DNA from: Parelaphostrongylus tenuis
Taxonomy: Eukaryota > Nematoda > Chromadorea > Rhabditida > Metastrongylidae
Assembly: GCA_019055375.1 (NCBI GenBank)
Contig: JAHQIW010000933.1
Coordinates: 1 to 64,000 of the forward strand
Length of the DNA stretch: 64,000 nucleotides
Reading direction: 5' to 3'
Shown: positions 38,060-51,094 of the stretch, piece by piece
Position numbering within the stretch: position 1 is the stretch's first letter
Layout: every line of letters starts with the position of its first letter
Translations under genes and position numbers: made by a program
The notes under the pieces: model-generated
What the model was told of the DNA's origin: nothing
Database searches by the model: none
What the model saw: only the letters and a program-made list of their open reading frames with translations

Positions 38060-41000
38060 TTCCCACAGACCTTTTACTTCTACACGAGGCAATCTAGCTC
38101 ATTCCTGAGTAACAGATGGGTCATCAAATGCGGCTTATATATGAAGGGTTTTGTTAGATTCAAGAGGAGAGTTAACTGTTTTCGTTGAACAAAGTTGACA
38201 TCTATCTGCCCCCGTCGTGGTTCTACATAATACATATCTATATGAGACAGCTTGCGCACATGCAAATAATGTACGGCCAGCGATCGATCGACCGCAATCG
38301 TCTGGACTGATGGGAATGCAGCGGGAGAACGATTCGAAGTGGCATTCCACAAAACAAGACCGATAGGGACGACGCACGTCTGCTATTTATCTTCCCCAAA
38401 ACAATGAACAGAACGCCTCAGTTCGCAGACATAATGCTAATTTTGTCCCACGAACCAACAGGCCTCAGAGATCGACGAATTGTGGGAGTGGTCAGAAATG
38501 ATTAGAAAGTATTGTCGTCCTTACTAAGTGCCTTAAATGTTGCGGACGGCAATCTGTCAATTTTCAGGAACGGCGCGCGATCTTTGCTGTTTGGTAAGGG
38601 TTTTTTTCCTCGTTTCGGAAAAATCTTTAGGTTTCCCGTATCACTCTGATACGACAGAATGGTCTCGAGACGCTCATAGAGTTTTTGCTCATATACAGCT
38701 TTCATGTGCGTAGTAACTACGATTGTGAAAAGTAATCATTTCTCAGCTCCTACGGTGCACTATGGAGATCTTCTCAGGAAACAGATCTAGCTTTAGAAAA
38801 AGCAGATCTAGGAAAAGAACAGATCTAAAAGAAAGAAACAAATCTAGTTTTATTTGTGTTAACAAATATCTATTAGTATAGTCTAATGGAAGGCCTTCCA
38901 CGGACCTTAGCCGTGCTAACAATGCACTCCTAATGTAAAACGTAATGTTGTTTTTGTTACTGCAGCTTTCCAAGATGACCTTTTCAGCACAGAGGCATAG
39001 TGTTGAAGTCGCCGAAATTTAGGCTACTGAATGACTTCTGAAATTTCAATAGATAAAAGCTCTGTCCAGCGGAAAAACCTTTATAGAGTTGAGAATCAGA
39101 ATTAACCTCGCCGTCCGCGTCCGCAAAGGGTTAGCAACCGGTAAAAGTATAAGTCACAGCAATGATAGTATGTTTAGCGCTTTAAAGTGCATGTAAATGA
39201 AGCGTTGAGACCATGTCATCTTTCATACGCATGATGTGAAATAATGGACACTTCTTTAGAGCGAGCTAATTTTTAATGGACTGTAATTGAATGAAAATCA
39301 TCATCGACAAGATATTTGCCTACATCATACAAACGCTTTTCTTTCATTGCTATGAAATTCTGGTGTTTTGAAACCCTGAAGCCCACGAGATGTACTCTTG
39401 AACCTTTTTGCGTCGAAGTTCCTACTTGGAAAACAAGGTAAAGGGACAAGAGCAATTTCGTTCAGCAAAACACGACGGTATTCCTGAGTGTAATGCTAAT
39501 TTCTCACTAATATGGGGTTAACTTTTTTATTACCTCGCTCACATGGAGAATTATGGATTTCGTATTCACTGTTCAAATTGATCAGATATCATAATTTGTG
39601 AAAATTGTTTCATTTCCTTGAAGTTAAAGAGAGCGATCTTTTCTAGAAATATGCTGAAAGTTCACTCTTTTGCTGTTCTGTCAACGAGAAAATTGTCGTC
39701 TGCTATCTGGAGCCGGCCTTATCACAAATGGGACACGGGGCCGCAGTAATAAAGTATCGAATTAATATGGCGAAATTTCCATCTACATGAGAGTGTTGAT
39801 GGAGAACAAATAAATGCGCTCATGTTTAACAAGGAAAGACTTGAATGTTGTGTTGGATGTAATTTTGGGCACCTCTTTGTATGCACCAAATCTGGATCTT
39901 TGCACCTCTAGGGTTAGATCGAGCTCTTGAGAAGATTACGCTTTTGAATAAAGCACTTCATGACTAGAACGTTATCGATTAACTCTTGTATTTTACTACT
40001 ACTGTTCTACAAGACTAACTTGTTCTTATACAGGATGAAATAACAACTGTGCATTAGTCGGCAACGTACTGCTCCAGTTCTACTATGAGAATGAAGATTT
40101 TCGTAGCACCTATTTCTGCAAACTTTACCTTAAAACTTCTACCTAAGATTGACACGCGAGTGATCTCACCAATTCGAAAGCCATCCACTATAGGAGTTTT
40201 AGACATTTACACCGTGTGAAAAACACTCTATAGTCGCTTAAGTTAATCACGTAGTCAAATTGCAAACTGATGTAGTTTTGTTAAATGCAAAGCAGAATCA
40301 CTCATCCAGTCCATCAAATGCATATGACTACTTGATTGATTGTTAGCGTGAAAGTTTACTCGCAAACACTAATCACTATTGCTGTTATCTTAGTGATGAC
40401 AAAGATAGCATCGTTTGAAGGCTGTTATCACTCCACAAAGACTATTCGTTGCAGGGGTAACTACGAGCAGCATATCTGCAAATCTCAATCTTTTACTTTT
40501 GTGCTTTACTAAGCCTATTTTTATTCACGCACAGTATGACCCAAGAAATGGAGTCCAACTTCAAAAACAGATTTAAAGGACGCTGGTGTAAAGAGTTCTT
40601 TGGCTAATTTGTCAATGGCTTCGTCTTCTTTGGAGCCGAAATGTTCAGAATCAGTTGTCGACAGTTGCGATGGTGGCTAATCTCAGTTAAGTTCAGTTAT
40701 CGAATCGAATTTTTTGGAGAATGTTTTGCTCAGAGATTAATTGCTGAGCGACGTTCTTGTGCTCTTATTTTCGCTTCGAATTGTTCTAGATATGGGTAAG
40801 TGCATTTTGTGAAGAACCCTTTGTACACTTTGCAGTTCAATAATCAGGAGAATCACTCTCTACAATGATGTGATGAGCAAATAAATGAGATGGAGATGAT
40901 TCTGCTCTATGTATCGAATCTAAGTTATAACCAGGCACCTGGAAAATCATGGTAAGCATCACTTAGTCCTTATCTTAATTTGTGTCAAAGAGGAAGGCCT

Positions 41001-42200
41001 GTGCGACAGCGTCTCAACAGATTTACTATAGCCAGTACTCTTTTGATAAGGAGTGGAATCTTTTTCACACTGACCGTTCGTTAGTGTGACTAAACCCACA
41101 ACAGTACAGATTTCTACCTGTCTTCTCATGCCAGTAGAAAAACAGAATCAACGTAAAGCTTATGTTCATCACCTTATTCGAGACTGAAATCGCACGGCTG
41201 CCATGATAAGAGGAGACGCACTGATAAGAAAAATTCCGACCATGTCATCATTTTGACGGCAAGATCACTACCATTTCAAAAAGTTCAGGGTTCAAAATCT
41301 ATCGAAAGCTTGGTGGATGGGTGAAAAGGTGGAAAGCAATTCAGCTGAGCTAAATTAGTTAATTCGAAAACCACTCCTTGACAGAGAGCAAAACAAGATA
41401 AATGGTGTCCAATATAACGTCTTAAGTCTACAAAATTATTCATAAACTTATAAAATGACAGGTTTCTCGACTGTACAAAATTTCGAAGATATCATACCAT
41501 CAACCTAGGGAGAAGCTTCGTGCTGACCTGTTCTATTCACCTGATATCTCAGCTTTCTACTATGTCACAGTGACTTGATTTAGATATGAGAATGATCTGC
41601 TCTTTGTGCATAAAAATTCACAAATCGTTCCAAAAAGAGTCTGAGAAATGTCTTCCAAGGCACACATAACCATGCCAAGCAGCCATTAAGACATACGCCG
41701 CTGTACAGGGCTTCGAAAAGTATACTCAGAACTCTACAGCATCACGGCGAATTATCACAAAAGTAGTGTTGGTTTTGTTTTCTCACGTTTTAGTGCTTTC
41801 CTATGGACATATTGACAACTATAGACGTAGTTTTGATTGCATACGCGGTTGAGAACACTTGGTGTTTCACTATCTAAGCAACAATCTTACATAGAAGCTT
41901 GACTAAATGAAGCGAATATTGGACTGTCCATCCATGACAACGAGATTCATCAATATCTATTTCACAAAAAAAACTGCTTTTATCCTGAATTTCACGGGTC
42001 GCTTTTTCTCGTCCAACAAATCTATAAAGCCTTCTGGTGTAAATAATCTTCAGTCTCAATTGAAGAAGTAAAGTTACGTTTCGAAAAACTTAATGTTTCC
42101 GTGATCGAGTGAGCTCACATGCTTGTTGAATCCCTCTAATGCTCTAGTTATCGGAAACTATCAAGTGTTATGAAAAAAGTGACATAATCACAATTTCACT
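38060..42200. other. Gene desert after actin
   Basis: About 4.1 kb without a supported gene. Only the AGATCT short repeat and a fragment of the CTTCTTTGGAGCC family (40600-40690) were recognised. Confidence 0.5.
38772..38860. repeat. Short AGATCTA-containing imperfect tandem repeat
   Basis: AGATCTAG or a close variant recurs about every 17-20 bases with AAAGAAAGA-like spacers. Downstream of actin. Confidence 0.5.
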
Positions 42201-42210
42201 CAACAAAAGA

Positions 42211-42433
42211 AACGATAAAGCTGTCGACGTTGATCAATCCCTGTGTATGCTTCATGCATTCAACTCCATCAAGCATCGTTCGAGATGACTGAACATATCG
42301 GACTTTTATAATGGCTCATGGTGACCCACCGACGTATGATGTCGGTGCTCCTATCCTCCTAGACAAGTCTGGCACCAATTCGCCAACACTGAAAGGATTG
42401 AAGGCTTGGTGAAGGTTAAGAGCGGCAGCGAAC
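42211..42433 (-). repeat. tRNA-derived SINE, family I, truncated head
   Basis: Tail complement GATAAAGCTGTCGACGTTGATC and body ATGGCTCATGGTGACCC are clear; the tRNA-like head is lost after GGTGAAGG. Confidence 0.6.
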
Positions 42434-42439
42434 CATCGG

Positions 42440-45400
42440 CCACGGTATCCATGAATGTTTTGGTAATCATTCGTTAGCGTTGAAGATGAAAACTTCAACA
42501 CTGTAGTTTGTTTTCGCAAAGACCTTTTCAATGTGCCGTAGAAGTAAAAATTGTATTATACTTCACACTCAATTTTCATTGCTTGTTCGGCTGAGACCTT
42601 AGATAAATTTCTTAGGAGCTTTACTAATCATTTGACAGTTCCATTTTCTATAATTTGAAACACTGTTTAGTTTTTGAAAAGGTCTTTGTATAGCGTCATA
42701 CAAAAGAAAAGGGGATTACGTTTTAGCCTTGGAGTTCTTTTCGCAAGTACGAAATAAATATGCACCAAGAGCATAAGAGCATATAGGGGAGACCATGGAG
42801 TATCACAATATAGCACCAAAAAAGCCTAGAGGCTTTTCACAGCGCACCCTTATTACGTGACGGAAATTGGGCGCCACTTGAGAATAGCGCTGAGCGTCGT
42901 TGTGTGCGTTGTTAGCAGCTGTCGTCCCCAAAGGGTTAAAAGTTCACACTCTATGGCAGAATATGCTCTTTCAAAGTTTGAGGATAGAAAGAGACAGGGC
43001 TGTCTTGTCAATGCTGTGCAATAGAACTAAGATCAAAACGGTATGAGTTAGACGGACAAATATCCAAAAAGGAGAACGGTAGTGCGGTCGCAATATTACA
43101 TTGTCTTTTCTGGCCAATGTCTCAAACGACCAGCTTCCATCATCTAAATTTTTCCTGAGAATCGACATAACCCTGTGTTTCCGTTTGCTTTGAAGTTGCT
43201 TAAGTTTGTTATAATGAGTCCGTTATTGGATTCAAACTGTACTCCAGTCCACTAATTATTCTTTTTATTAGCAATTCTGAATTCATGTTCGCTCAAGTCG
43301 TTGTCAGAGCTGTAAACTAGCCAAAAGTGATTAAGCCTCTTCGCCGAGTATTTTCATTTCTTTGAAGAAACGAAATTAAACTCTAGCTGAAGTATTCATA
43401 GCCCAATCGAATTTTTGTTTGATACAGATTCTCGCTCGTCACTTCGTTTTTATTTTTCTTTTCCGAAACTCGAAATGTGTTAAGTAACTGGGAATCTCCT
43501 CACGCAATTAAAAACAAGCTTTTCAGAGGGATTGTGCTAGTCAAAGAGGATTTAAAGACCGGTATAAAGCGACGAAAGCCATCTGTGTCCAAATATTCGA
43601 TGATTTCATCTTTTATAGAGAAAAAACCCAACCTCATTCGCAATCAAACAAACACTGGAAAAGTCGCCTTTGTCAATAAAAACACGGAAGACAACTGAAT
43701 GTAGTGAGGAAACTAAGAAAAAAAAAAAGGCGAATTGGAAAATAGCAATCACGAGTAAACCAACAAATGAAAAAAGCCTTTGATACTTTCGTTCCAGAAT
43801 ATTGACTAGTGATATAAAAAACACTAAATCGGACTTCGTGAAAATATTTTGATAACTGACTTTTCTATAACTACGACTTTACTAATCAGCCATATATTCT
43901 TCGTTGATTAAGCCTGCTGTAGCACGAAATTCTTAGCAATGAATTTACTCGAGCTACGTTTCGACGCGTTTCATTTCTTGAGAACCCAATAGTTCGAGCC
44001 GATGCTCCACAGTCGTTCATACTCGTTATGACCTTCGTTAACGTTCGCCTCGGATCCTCTTCAAGGAGCACCGCCAATATGAGAACCTCACCCTGTGCTC
44101 TCCTTATACAGGATGGTTGCTGTTGATAGTTGAGAGTAATCTCCACTGATAAAATATATTTTTTATCAGACAACTCACCCTGCACAAATTGGTATGTTTA
44201 ATGGCTTGCAAGAGCTCCATAATAATAATTTTATAGCCGGCTATCCTTCAAGCTCGGACTTACTGATCGATCATATCTTCTTTATTGTTGAGCTTGTAGC
44301 ACAAAATTGTTAGAAACATTTTTACTTGGCTAACGTTTCGATGCGCTCCCTCTTCTTCAGAGACGATTCCGAGCCAATGCTTCACAGTTGTCCACCAAAT
44401 CGGACTATGACAGCGGCGAAAGTTCACCTTTGGACGAAGTTATGGGTGCGGATAATCTTGCCAGTAACGGACTAAACAGAAAAAATTTTAGCAAAAGTCT
44501 CTCCCTCTTTTTTTACAAATCTACCCATAACAATGGTTCTTCCTTGTGGTCAGTTCACCGTTATCGAAAGACTTGTGTTTCAGCTGTGTTCTTCCATGGT
44601 AGTATCACTACCAGTATGCTCTCGGAATTCTCTCGGTGTAGCTATATTCGAGTGATGATTGAAGAGCTTCAGTTTTTACTTGTTTCTCTTATATGCGTCA
44701 TATTGCGGGACGGCGGCTCCACCTCTCACTGGTATCAAGGGTTCGTCAGACATCTGAGCTTTTAGTAATGCATACTCTTTTGTGATTTCGAGAAGCACAA
44801 CAGCAGGATAGAACTTTTCTTATTCCACTACGATTAAAACCATGCTTTTTCTGAGGATTTATGTTTTGAATAAGCGTGAAATGAAAAACACATACACCTT
44901 AAAAGTTTTCGCTTTTTTTGAGACTTAGTGCAATGTTTCTTCAACATGTATATGATGTCTACATTTCGTATGTCCTCTAGTTACTGGAAATATATCACGA
45001 GTTGTAAGAAAAATAATGCAACACCATATGTAGGGCACATGAATTTCTTTGAAATCTTGCATGTATTTCAGCAGTCGTGTGGCTGTTGTTTCACATCGTC
45101 CGCCATCATGTAAAAGAATGAACACCAAATAAAAGTCAAAAACATCTGTATTATGATGTGACTTGGTTATCGTGAGTTTACTGGCAGCACTAATGTTTAC
45201 CAGATAGGATATGCAAAAATGTGGCGTATTATGACAATATAGTAACATCTCAATGCATAAAGCAAAACCTCTTCTATACGCTTTTTCGTCCTGTTTTAGA
45301 GTCGTCTCAAGCTTCCCACAAATGGCGAAGTTCATTGAGATTATTACTGCCTTTCCCTCTTGATCAAAATAGCTCATATCTCCGATCATGATTGGAACAT

Positions 45401-45990
45401 TAACCAACAACATTTACCTGGTTTCTCCAAAATCAAATGTTTATCAGTCATTTTATTGTTTCCATTTCAACCCTTTATCATTCCTCCTGAGAAAACCTGT
45501 TCACTATGCACGCGAAGACAATACAAAATGATCGCTGCATAAAATTTTGAAAAGGAATTTTCACTGGGGAACGAATGATCGGGCAGGGATCAGGATTTAT
45601 TACTAGATGGAAACTGCGTAAGCATCTTCGAAAGTAGGCATCACGTGATTGAATTAAACCCATTGATGTAAACCCATTGATGAGAAACCAGTTCGACGAT
45701 GAAGAATCCAACACCTAGTATTTCCTAACGAACGGCACCTAAGTGTCGTCATAAACTCGCAGAAGTGGCCGATGTGACATCAAAAAGTACCACATTCTTT
45801 GCGGTAGTTTGTTTTGACTCATGGAAGTTTTTTCTACGACATTTTGCAATCAATCGCAGATTATTTAGCGAGAATGCATTAGGGGTCGTAGTCCATAAAA
45901 AAAATGTGTTAATAATTGATTGACACTTTGACATTTTATTGATCCTTCTTCACAGTATGTGGACTTTTTTTGTGCGGATCCCAATACTTC
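42440..45990. other. Intergenic with unrecognised open frames
   Basis: Contains the repeat pair at 43885-44420 and a MITE end near 42885-42940 (GTCCCCAAAGGGTTAA). The longest open frame of the window (44925-45413, - strand, 162 codons) is here; it has no recognisable domain and no splice-supported partners. Confidence 0.4.
43885..44420. repeat. Tandem pair of the CTTCTTCAGAGCC repeat family
   Basis: Two direct units (about 43885-44115 and 44255-44420): TCATAT.TTCTT..TTGA, TGTAGCACAAAATT, GAGCTACGTTTCGACGCG and TTCGAGCCGATGCTCCACAG. Related units: 29560-29830, 40600-40690, 59745-59960, 61840-62055 and 62240-62400. The shared GTTTCGATGCG..CTTC..GAGCC motif resembles ends of Penelope-like elements, but that link is inference. 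Confidence 0.5.
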
Positions 45991-46009
45991 TAGCATTCAG
46001 TTTGTTTTA

Positions 46010-46206
46010 TCGTCTTCTTCTTGAGCGTCATGGAATACTGGTAGAGTACGTCTCGTTGCAATCTCGAGGATAGACTAGCTGTGGCGTTCCATAGGGCATT
46101 TGCCGTTGACTGCTGAAGAGTGTGAGGGGGAGAAGGTGGTGGAAGGTGGGAGCTTAGCCCAGGCGCGCCGCTACGGTCATCACAACCACTCGGCCACGAC
46201 GCCCCT
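46010..46206 (-). repeat. tRNA-Ser-like repeat, family III
   Basis: On the - strand it starts GGGGCGTCGTGGCCGAGTGG, a serine/leucine-type A box, and runs to CAACGAGACGTACTC and TCCATGACGCTCAAGAAG. No clear B box, so the head is a partial tRNA derivative. Confidence 0.6.
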
Positions 46207-47329
46207 AAAAATTTGTTATATGAATTCTATTATCTGCATGTAGCTATTGACGACAAGAGAATGCAAGATCGGGAAACGTCAATCAGTTATGAGGCGTAGA
46301 AATGCCTTTTAACTGATATCGCACGCACTGTGCAGAATCTTTTTCGACAAGCACTTCGGTGTTTCTCAATTTTTCAGTCGGTACGATGACTCGTGGTTAC
46401 CGTATCGACTAGGAGATATGAAATTGTTAGATACACATCGTAATACTCCATTCAGTGTAACATTACGTCAAATGCTGACAGCAGTATGTAAGTGAGCCAG
46501 TGCTTTTTCTACACGCACAAGAGTTCTATGTACACAGAAAACATAAAGGGAGAAGTGTATGGAAGAACATGGAGCAGCCATAAGAGAAGAAAAAGGATGA
46601 AATTTTCCTAGAACGCTGAGAAAAACCGATTTCTCGAGAAAAAATTGAATCGGAAATGCTATAAAACCAGTGATTTACAAAAGTAGAACACAGCAGCCCA
46701 CTATGATATAATTAAGAAAAATGTATGGTGTGAAGAAATGTACATATTTTCCAACGTTATAAGTACTGAATCGAATTGTGTTATTTCTACACTTTCATAT
46801 GCTTTTCGGCCTGAGGCTTAGGTTGCTTAAGCTTAAACTTAGGCTTAATAGCGTTTATTAAGCAATATAAAATGAAAATGAAAATCCTGAGCTATAGTAC
46901 GGCAGAACGTGGTTATGGTTTTCTTTACAATTTCGATATTTTTGAATAAATAACGAAAATCCGTGCGATAACTCACGACCCGTGTGAAATATAATTGTAT
47001 GTTTCCTGCTACCGTCTAATAAAAAAGCATTTTCATAAGTCAAGTATTTTTTTCAAACTCTCCGAGATTCGCGCTGTTTAATATTTAATAGTAGGATGGG
47101 GAAAATCTTTGTCTAGCGAAATATAAGTGCGGCAATAATAAAAGTACACGGTATGAATGAAACGTAATTCTATTTCGGGTGCTGGCTAATTGTATAAAAA
47201 ACCTCTTATAAAGCCAAGTATATTTTTGAACCTTTTGAAACATATGCTACTCAATGGCTACAAATACTTCAAAAGAAAAACTTTGTTTAGCGAAATAAAG
47301 CGTGATTATGATAAGAGCGTATGGCACAT

Positions 47330-48060
47330 GTGAACCTAATTTTTTGTACTCTACAACGCGGTAAAAAAGGCTTTTTAGAAAGAGTTTATTTTTTTGTTTC
47401 CCGAGATTTGAGCTTTGAATTGGTTATCAATAGTCTTTCTTCCTGTTGAGGGATAAACTCTACTCCAAAAATTCTTGCCGGATAACAGAAAAAACCCAAG
47501 AGGTCTTATGCAGGAAGGGTCAATAACGACGGAATACTGTAAATATCAAAATCTTAAAAGTTCTGAAGAGAAGTATATTTACGAATTTTTACTAAAAGAG
47601 TTTGTGATGTCTGCAGATAAATAAAGACTAGGAAATTCTCTTCGATCACTTGCTGCCAAACAATGACGATGAGAGCGCTGGTGACGAAGCAGATAACGGC
47701 GTGAATATTATGCACTCGTCGAAAAATAATACTTGTTGACTCCTTTCTGTGATGCGGGAATAATTGAAAAAAGCCACCCTGTGGCTGGACAAGAACTTTT
47801 CATGGAAGTGTTGGTGATTATTCGGAAACTTAAATCCCAGACTACTACGCTACGTAATTTTTCTTCTTGAAGAACTATAATTCTGTAACGGGAAATAAAA
47901 ACATTTGTGTTTCACACACACATATTTCTTGCAAAATAGAGCTGTACTTTGAAGTTATGAGAAAACATCCGATAGCGTAAGCTTCGACGATCCAAGGCTA
48001 TGCTGATTATCTCAAAAGACCGTTTTACTGCAAAGTAACAGGGAAGATCAGATTGGGTAT
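47330..48060. mobile_element. TIR element A, decayed copy
   Basis: An end-like block at 47340-47480 (TTTGAATTGGTTATCAATAG, CCGGATAACAG) and a second at 47770-48060 with AAGAACTTTTCATGGAAGTG and the TTTGTGTTTCACACACACAT marker. Upstream (46700-47330) shows further tandem-like fragments of the same internal sequence. Confidence 0.5.
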
Positions 48061-48105
48061 CACATACACTGCTCAATTGTTTGTCGAGTATTGTGTAGAT
48101 GGCTT

Positions 48106-48568
48106 AGAATAAACAACTAGGGCATTAGAATATACTCAGTGAAGTAGAGTGACGTGCAAAAACATTTGCGTCAGTTGGGATTCGAGCCCACATTTCACCC
48201 TATCAGGACGTGCGTGCTCAACCGGCAACTCAATCACTCTACAATACTGGGTATGTTGTAACATCATACCACCGCTAAAGGTGGTCAAATAAAAAGAAGT
48301 CTGCTTGATCATCAGTACTCAATATCTGTCAGCATGAGAGGGTTCAACGTTAATCGCGACTACTGCGCCAGACCGTCGATGGTTGGTTGTTGATAGATAG
48401 AAGCATTGTAGAGTAGAAAGATGGTGTGCGAAATGGGCGTCAGTAGTGCAAGTGATGAGCACGCGTCTGCGGATCAGGTGAAGTGCGGGTTCGCATCCCA
48501 ACTGACGCAGACTTTTGCACATCACTCTACTTCCTGAGTATATTTTGGTGCCCTGATTGTTTGAACTT
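48106..48568. repeat. Foldback element with tRNA-like arms and perfect TATACTCAG ends
   Basis: Core ends TATACTCAG (48131) and CTGAGTATA (48543) are perfect inverses, and similarity continues outward (CAACTAGGGCATTAGAA versus TTTTGGTGCCCTGATTG). Inside, the left arm has TTGGGATTCGAGCCC (B box on the - strand) and the right arm GCGGGTTCGCATCCCAACTG (B box on the + strand), joined to GTGATGAGCACGCGTC. Two outward pol III-like promoters bracket about 200 bases of unique core. Confidence 0.68.
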
Positions 48569-48574
48569 TTGCGG

Positions 48575-49320
48575 CTGGAGAAATTACTCATACAAATCAG
48601 GGGTTAGTCATGGGTCAACGATCGCACCGAGTCTTGCCATCGTTTCTAAGGTGGAAGCTCCACTTTTCGCTCACCGCCCGTTACGTGACTGTCGATATAT
48701 AGACGACTGTTTCATTGTCTGTTCCACACAAGAGAAAATTGACAAATGTTTAACAGTTTCAAATCAGCAGTCAGAGTGATTGAAATCTGCACGAAGAAGT
48801 CCACGTAGGAACTGACTTTTATTCTAAACGCACAAATAAAGCTTCTGGGAAGTGGCTAGACTGCTAAATGGTACCGGAAACCAAGGAGCAAAATTAAATA
48901 GTCCACTACTTTCCCTCTCATCCCTCACGCGTGAAAAAAGCACTTATCAAAAACATGTACCGACCGGCAAAAATGCACGCACAATAGAAGAGGAGAGGAA
49001 AGAATCGCCTGACTTGACACGAAAAATAGCCATTTCCAATGAGTGCGAAGCATGAGCCACTCGGGCAAGTTCAAACGGTAGAATTAGGCCCCAAAACAAT
49101 ATTTTACACCTAAATAAGATCCTTTTCAAGCTACCATTTGTATCAAACGTAACCTATAACGCCATCAAAAGGTGCTTCAAGGACATGCTCTTAAAAGTTC
49201 TCGGGTAGTTGCTGAGTCCCATCTCCAACTCTGTGTCGTCATCTAGCTCCCAATCGCCTTTATCAACTCAGAAGACTGTATAGTCTGTCCTAACAGAAGC
49301 GAGGAAGACTGTATGAGTTT
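48575..49320 (+). pseudogene. Penelope-like retroelement reverse transcriptase remnant
   Basis: A + frame reads KSGVSHGSTIAPSLAIVSKV, then CRYIDDCFIVCSTQEKIDKC, a clear reverse transcriptase YIDD catalytic motif in the Penelope style (RY.DD.F). Further on, in other frames, come KWLDC-like and NKNI-like remnants, a HPSRVKKALIKNMYR stretch and VSNVTYNAIKRCFKDML, as in the connector before the GIY-YIG endonuclease of Penelope elements. Stops and frameshifts are frequent, so it is dead. It starts directly beside the foldback element ending near 48568. Confidence 0.65.
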
Positions 49321-49350
49321 CGACCCGGCTATATATATGTAATATAAAAA

Positions 49351-49640
49351 CGAATGAAGCTCTCGGCATTGATCAATTTTCGAGAAATGCGTCATGCATT
49401 CGTCTTCATTTTTAACTCCGTTTAAGGTAACCAAATGCATATGGGCTTTACAATAACTCGCAGTGGTCTTCCACTCTATCGAGTCAGCGCTGCTTATCCT
49501 CTCAGACAAGTCTGTGATCAGTCTAATAACAATTCACCAACCCTGGAGAGATGAGTGGCTGGTGCGCTATGAGCGCGAGATCGAACCATTGACCTTGTGT
49601 GCGACGCACAGCACCTCTAACCACTGCGCCACATGTGCTC
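49351..49640 (-). repeat. tRNA-derived SINE, family I
   Basis: Nearly full-length on the - strand: GAAGCTCTCGGCATTGATC at the tail side, GAGCGCGAGATCGAACCATT (B box complement) and CCACTGCGCCACATGTGCTC (A box complement) at the head side. Confidence 0.82.
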
Positions 49641-49649
49641 CTATGTAAT

Positions 49650-50890
49650 GTATGCTCGCTTAAAAGAGCATCTAAATGATAAGCAGACGACGACAAACGA
49701 TTTACACTACACTGCCGTCAAGTGAAAATCACTAGATCGGCACTGCTGTATTTTCAATATTGTCAATTTTTTAACTGAATTGCTACATCACTGGCTTGGT
49801 TACAAACGTCGTAAATAACAAGTTTCCTGATTTTTCCAGTACTTCATATCCGCTGCAATGACATATAATGTTGATTTTATGACTGAAACTAACATCGTAA
49901 TCTCTTGTGTTTCTTTTGTAACAAATTAGCAAATCGTTAGTAAGTTATTTTTGATTTTTTACTTCAAGGATTGGGTCACTGTATTAGCCTTTGTCATATT
50001 CGAGTACTTCTACACAAGAAGACGAAAAATAAAATTTCAGAAATCGCCCCTTTGATCTCAACCATACAATAATCTACTTATGTAACCAAAACTGCTATAG
50101 AATTAGAATGTAGAAAGATAAAAAACTCATCCACCCGTCTATACAACATCTCATTTTTTCTTTCTCTTATTTTTTTTCATAGTCGAGCTATTTTGAGTAT
50201 TTAAGGATGGGTTATATGTAGTGAAATATCCCCCGTATAAGACAGTTCAAGTGTTTTACACACTTCTGTCATTGATATCACTTCCATTCTTGCTTCATGT
50301 GAATATCAAATCTAATTTTAATTTCACCTTTCATCGGAACATAAAGTGGGGTCGCATTTAATTTCACGATTCGTCATACCGGGTATTGCACGGTTTTCAA
50401 AGAGTTAGTATAGTTATGGTCATAATCTGCAATTCTGCGGCCATATAATTATTCGGCTTCAAAAGCCATAATCACAGAAATCTTCTCCATAGTGGGATGA
50501 GTAGAAACAATTAATTGCTCTGCTTACAGATCAATATGCTATTGTATTATTATATGGGACTTCTTAATTCAACTGCATATTGCTGTTCTCAGGTACAATT
50601 TATGCCTGAATTCAAGCAAATACGAATTCTCGTTAAGTTTCATCTGCAATCCAATTGCTTTTTTTTTTGGAAGTATCGATACGGTAGAAAATCTGACATT
50701 TTACAACAATGTTCTGAAACTACTCAAAAAAAACGCTGCTTTCTAGATTTACAAATTAAGTAGTCCATTCTTTCCACTCTTCTATATCTATGTTCCTTTT
50801 CATCTGGGAATGTTCCTTTCACATTATGGCACGGTGAGTTGCTGATGGCTCCTGAAAAATTCTTTATTCCAGTGTTCACATGACTAATGA
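49650..50890. other. Intergenic, no recognisable gene
   Basis: AT-rich; a 40-base fragment of the AAGTGAAAATCACT foldback arm at 49700-49740 is the only repeat seen. Confidence 0.5.
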
Positions 50891-50904
50891 TTGATACCTC
50901 TCAA

Positions 50905-51088
50905 ATGGAGGCCCATGACCAAGTGGTTGTGATGCTGGCCGCGGCTCCTATGGAGCCAAGCTCTATCACTCAGTTCTCTCCGGCAGTCAATAACAGCTCC
51001 CTATAGAACGCCACAGCCAGATTATCCTCGAGATTGCAAGGAGACTCGCTCAATCAGTATTCTACGACGTTCAAGAAGAAGGCAAAAA
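50905..51088 (+). repeat. tRNA-Ser-like repeat, family III
   Basis: GGCCCATGACCAAGTGGTTG head in + orientation, then CTATAGAACGCCACAGC, CTCGAGATTGCAAGGAGAC and TTCTACGACGTTCAAGAAG, in the order of the 46010 copy. Confidence 0.6.
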
Positions 51089-51094
51089 ATCCTT

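Noticed and set aside
44925..45413. 162-codon - strand open frame, the longest in the window
   Set aside because: No recognisable domain, no flanking exons or regulatory context, and overlapping + frames; a chance frame cannot be excluded.
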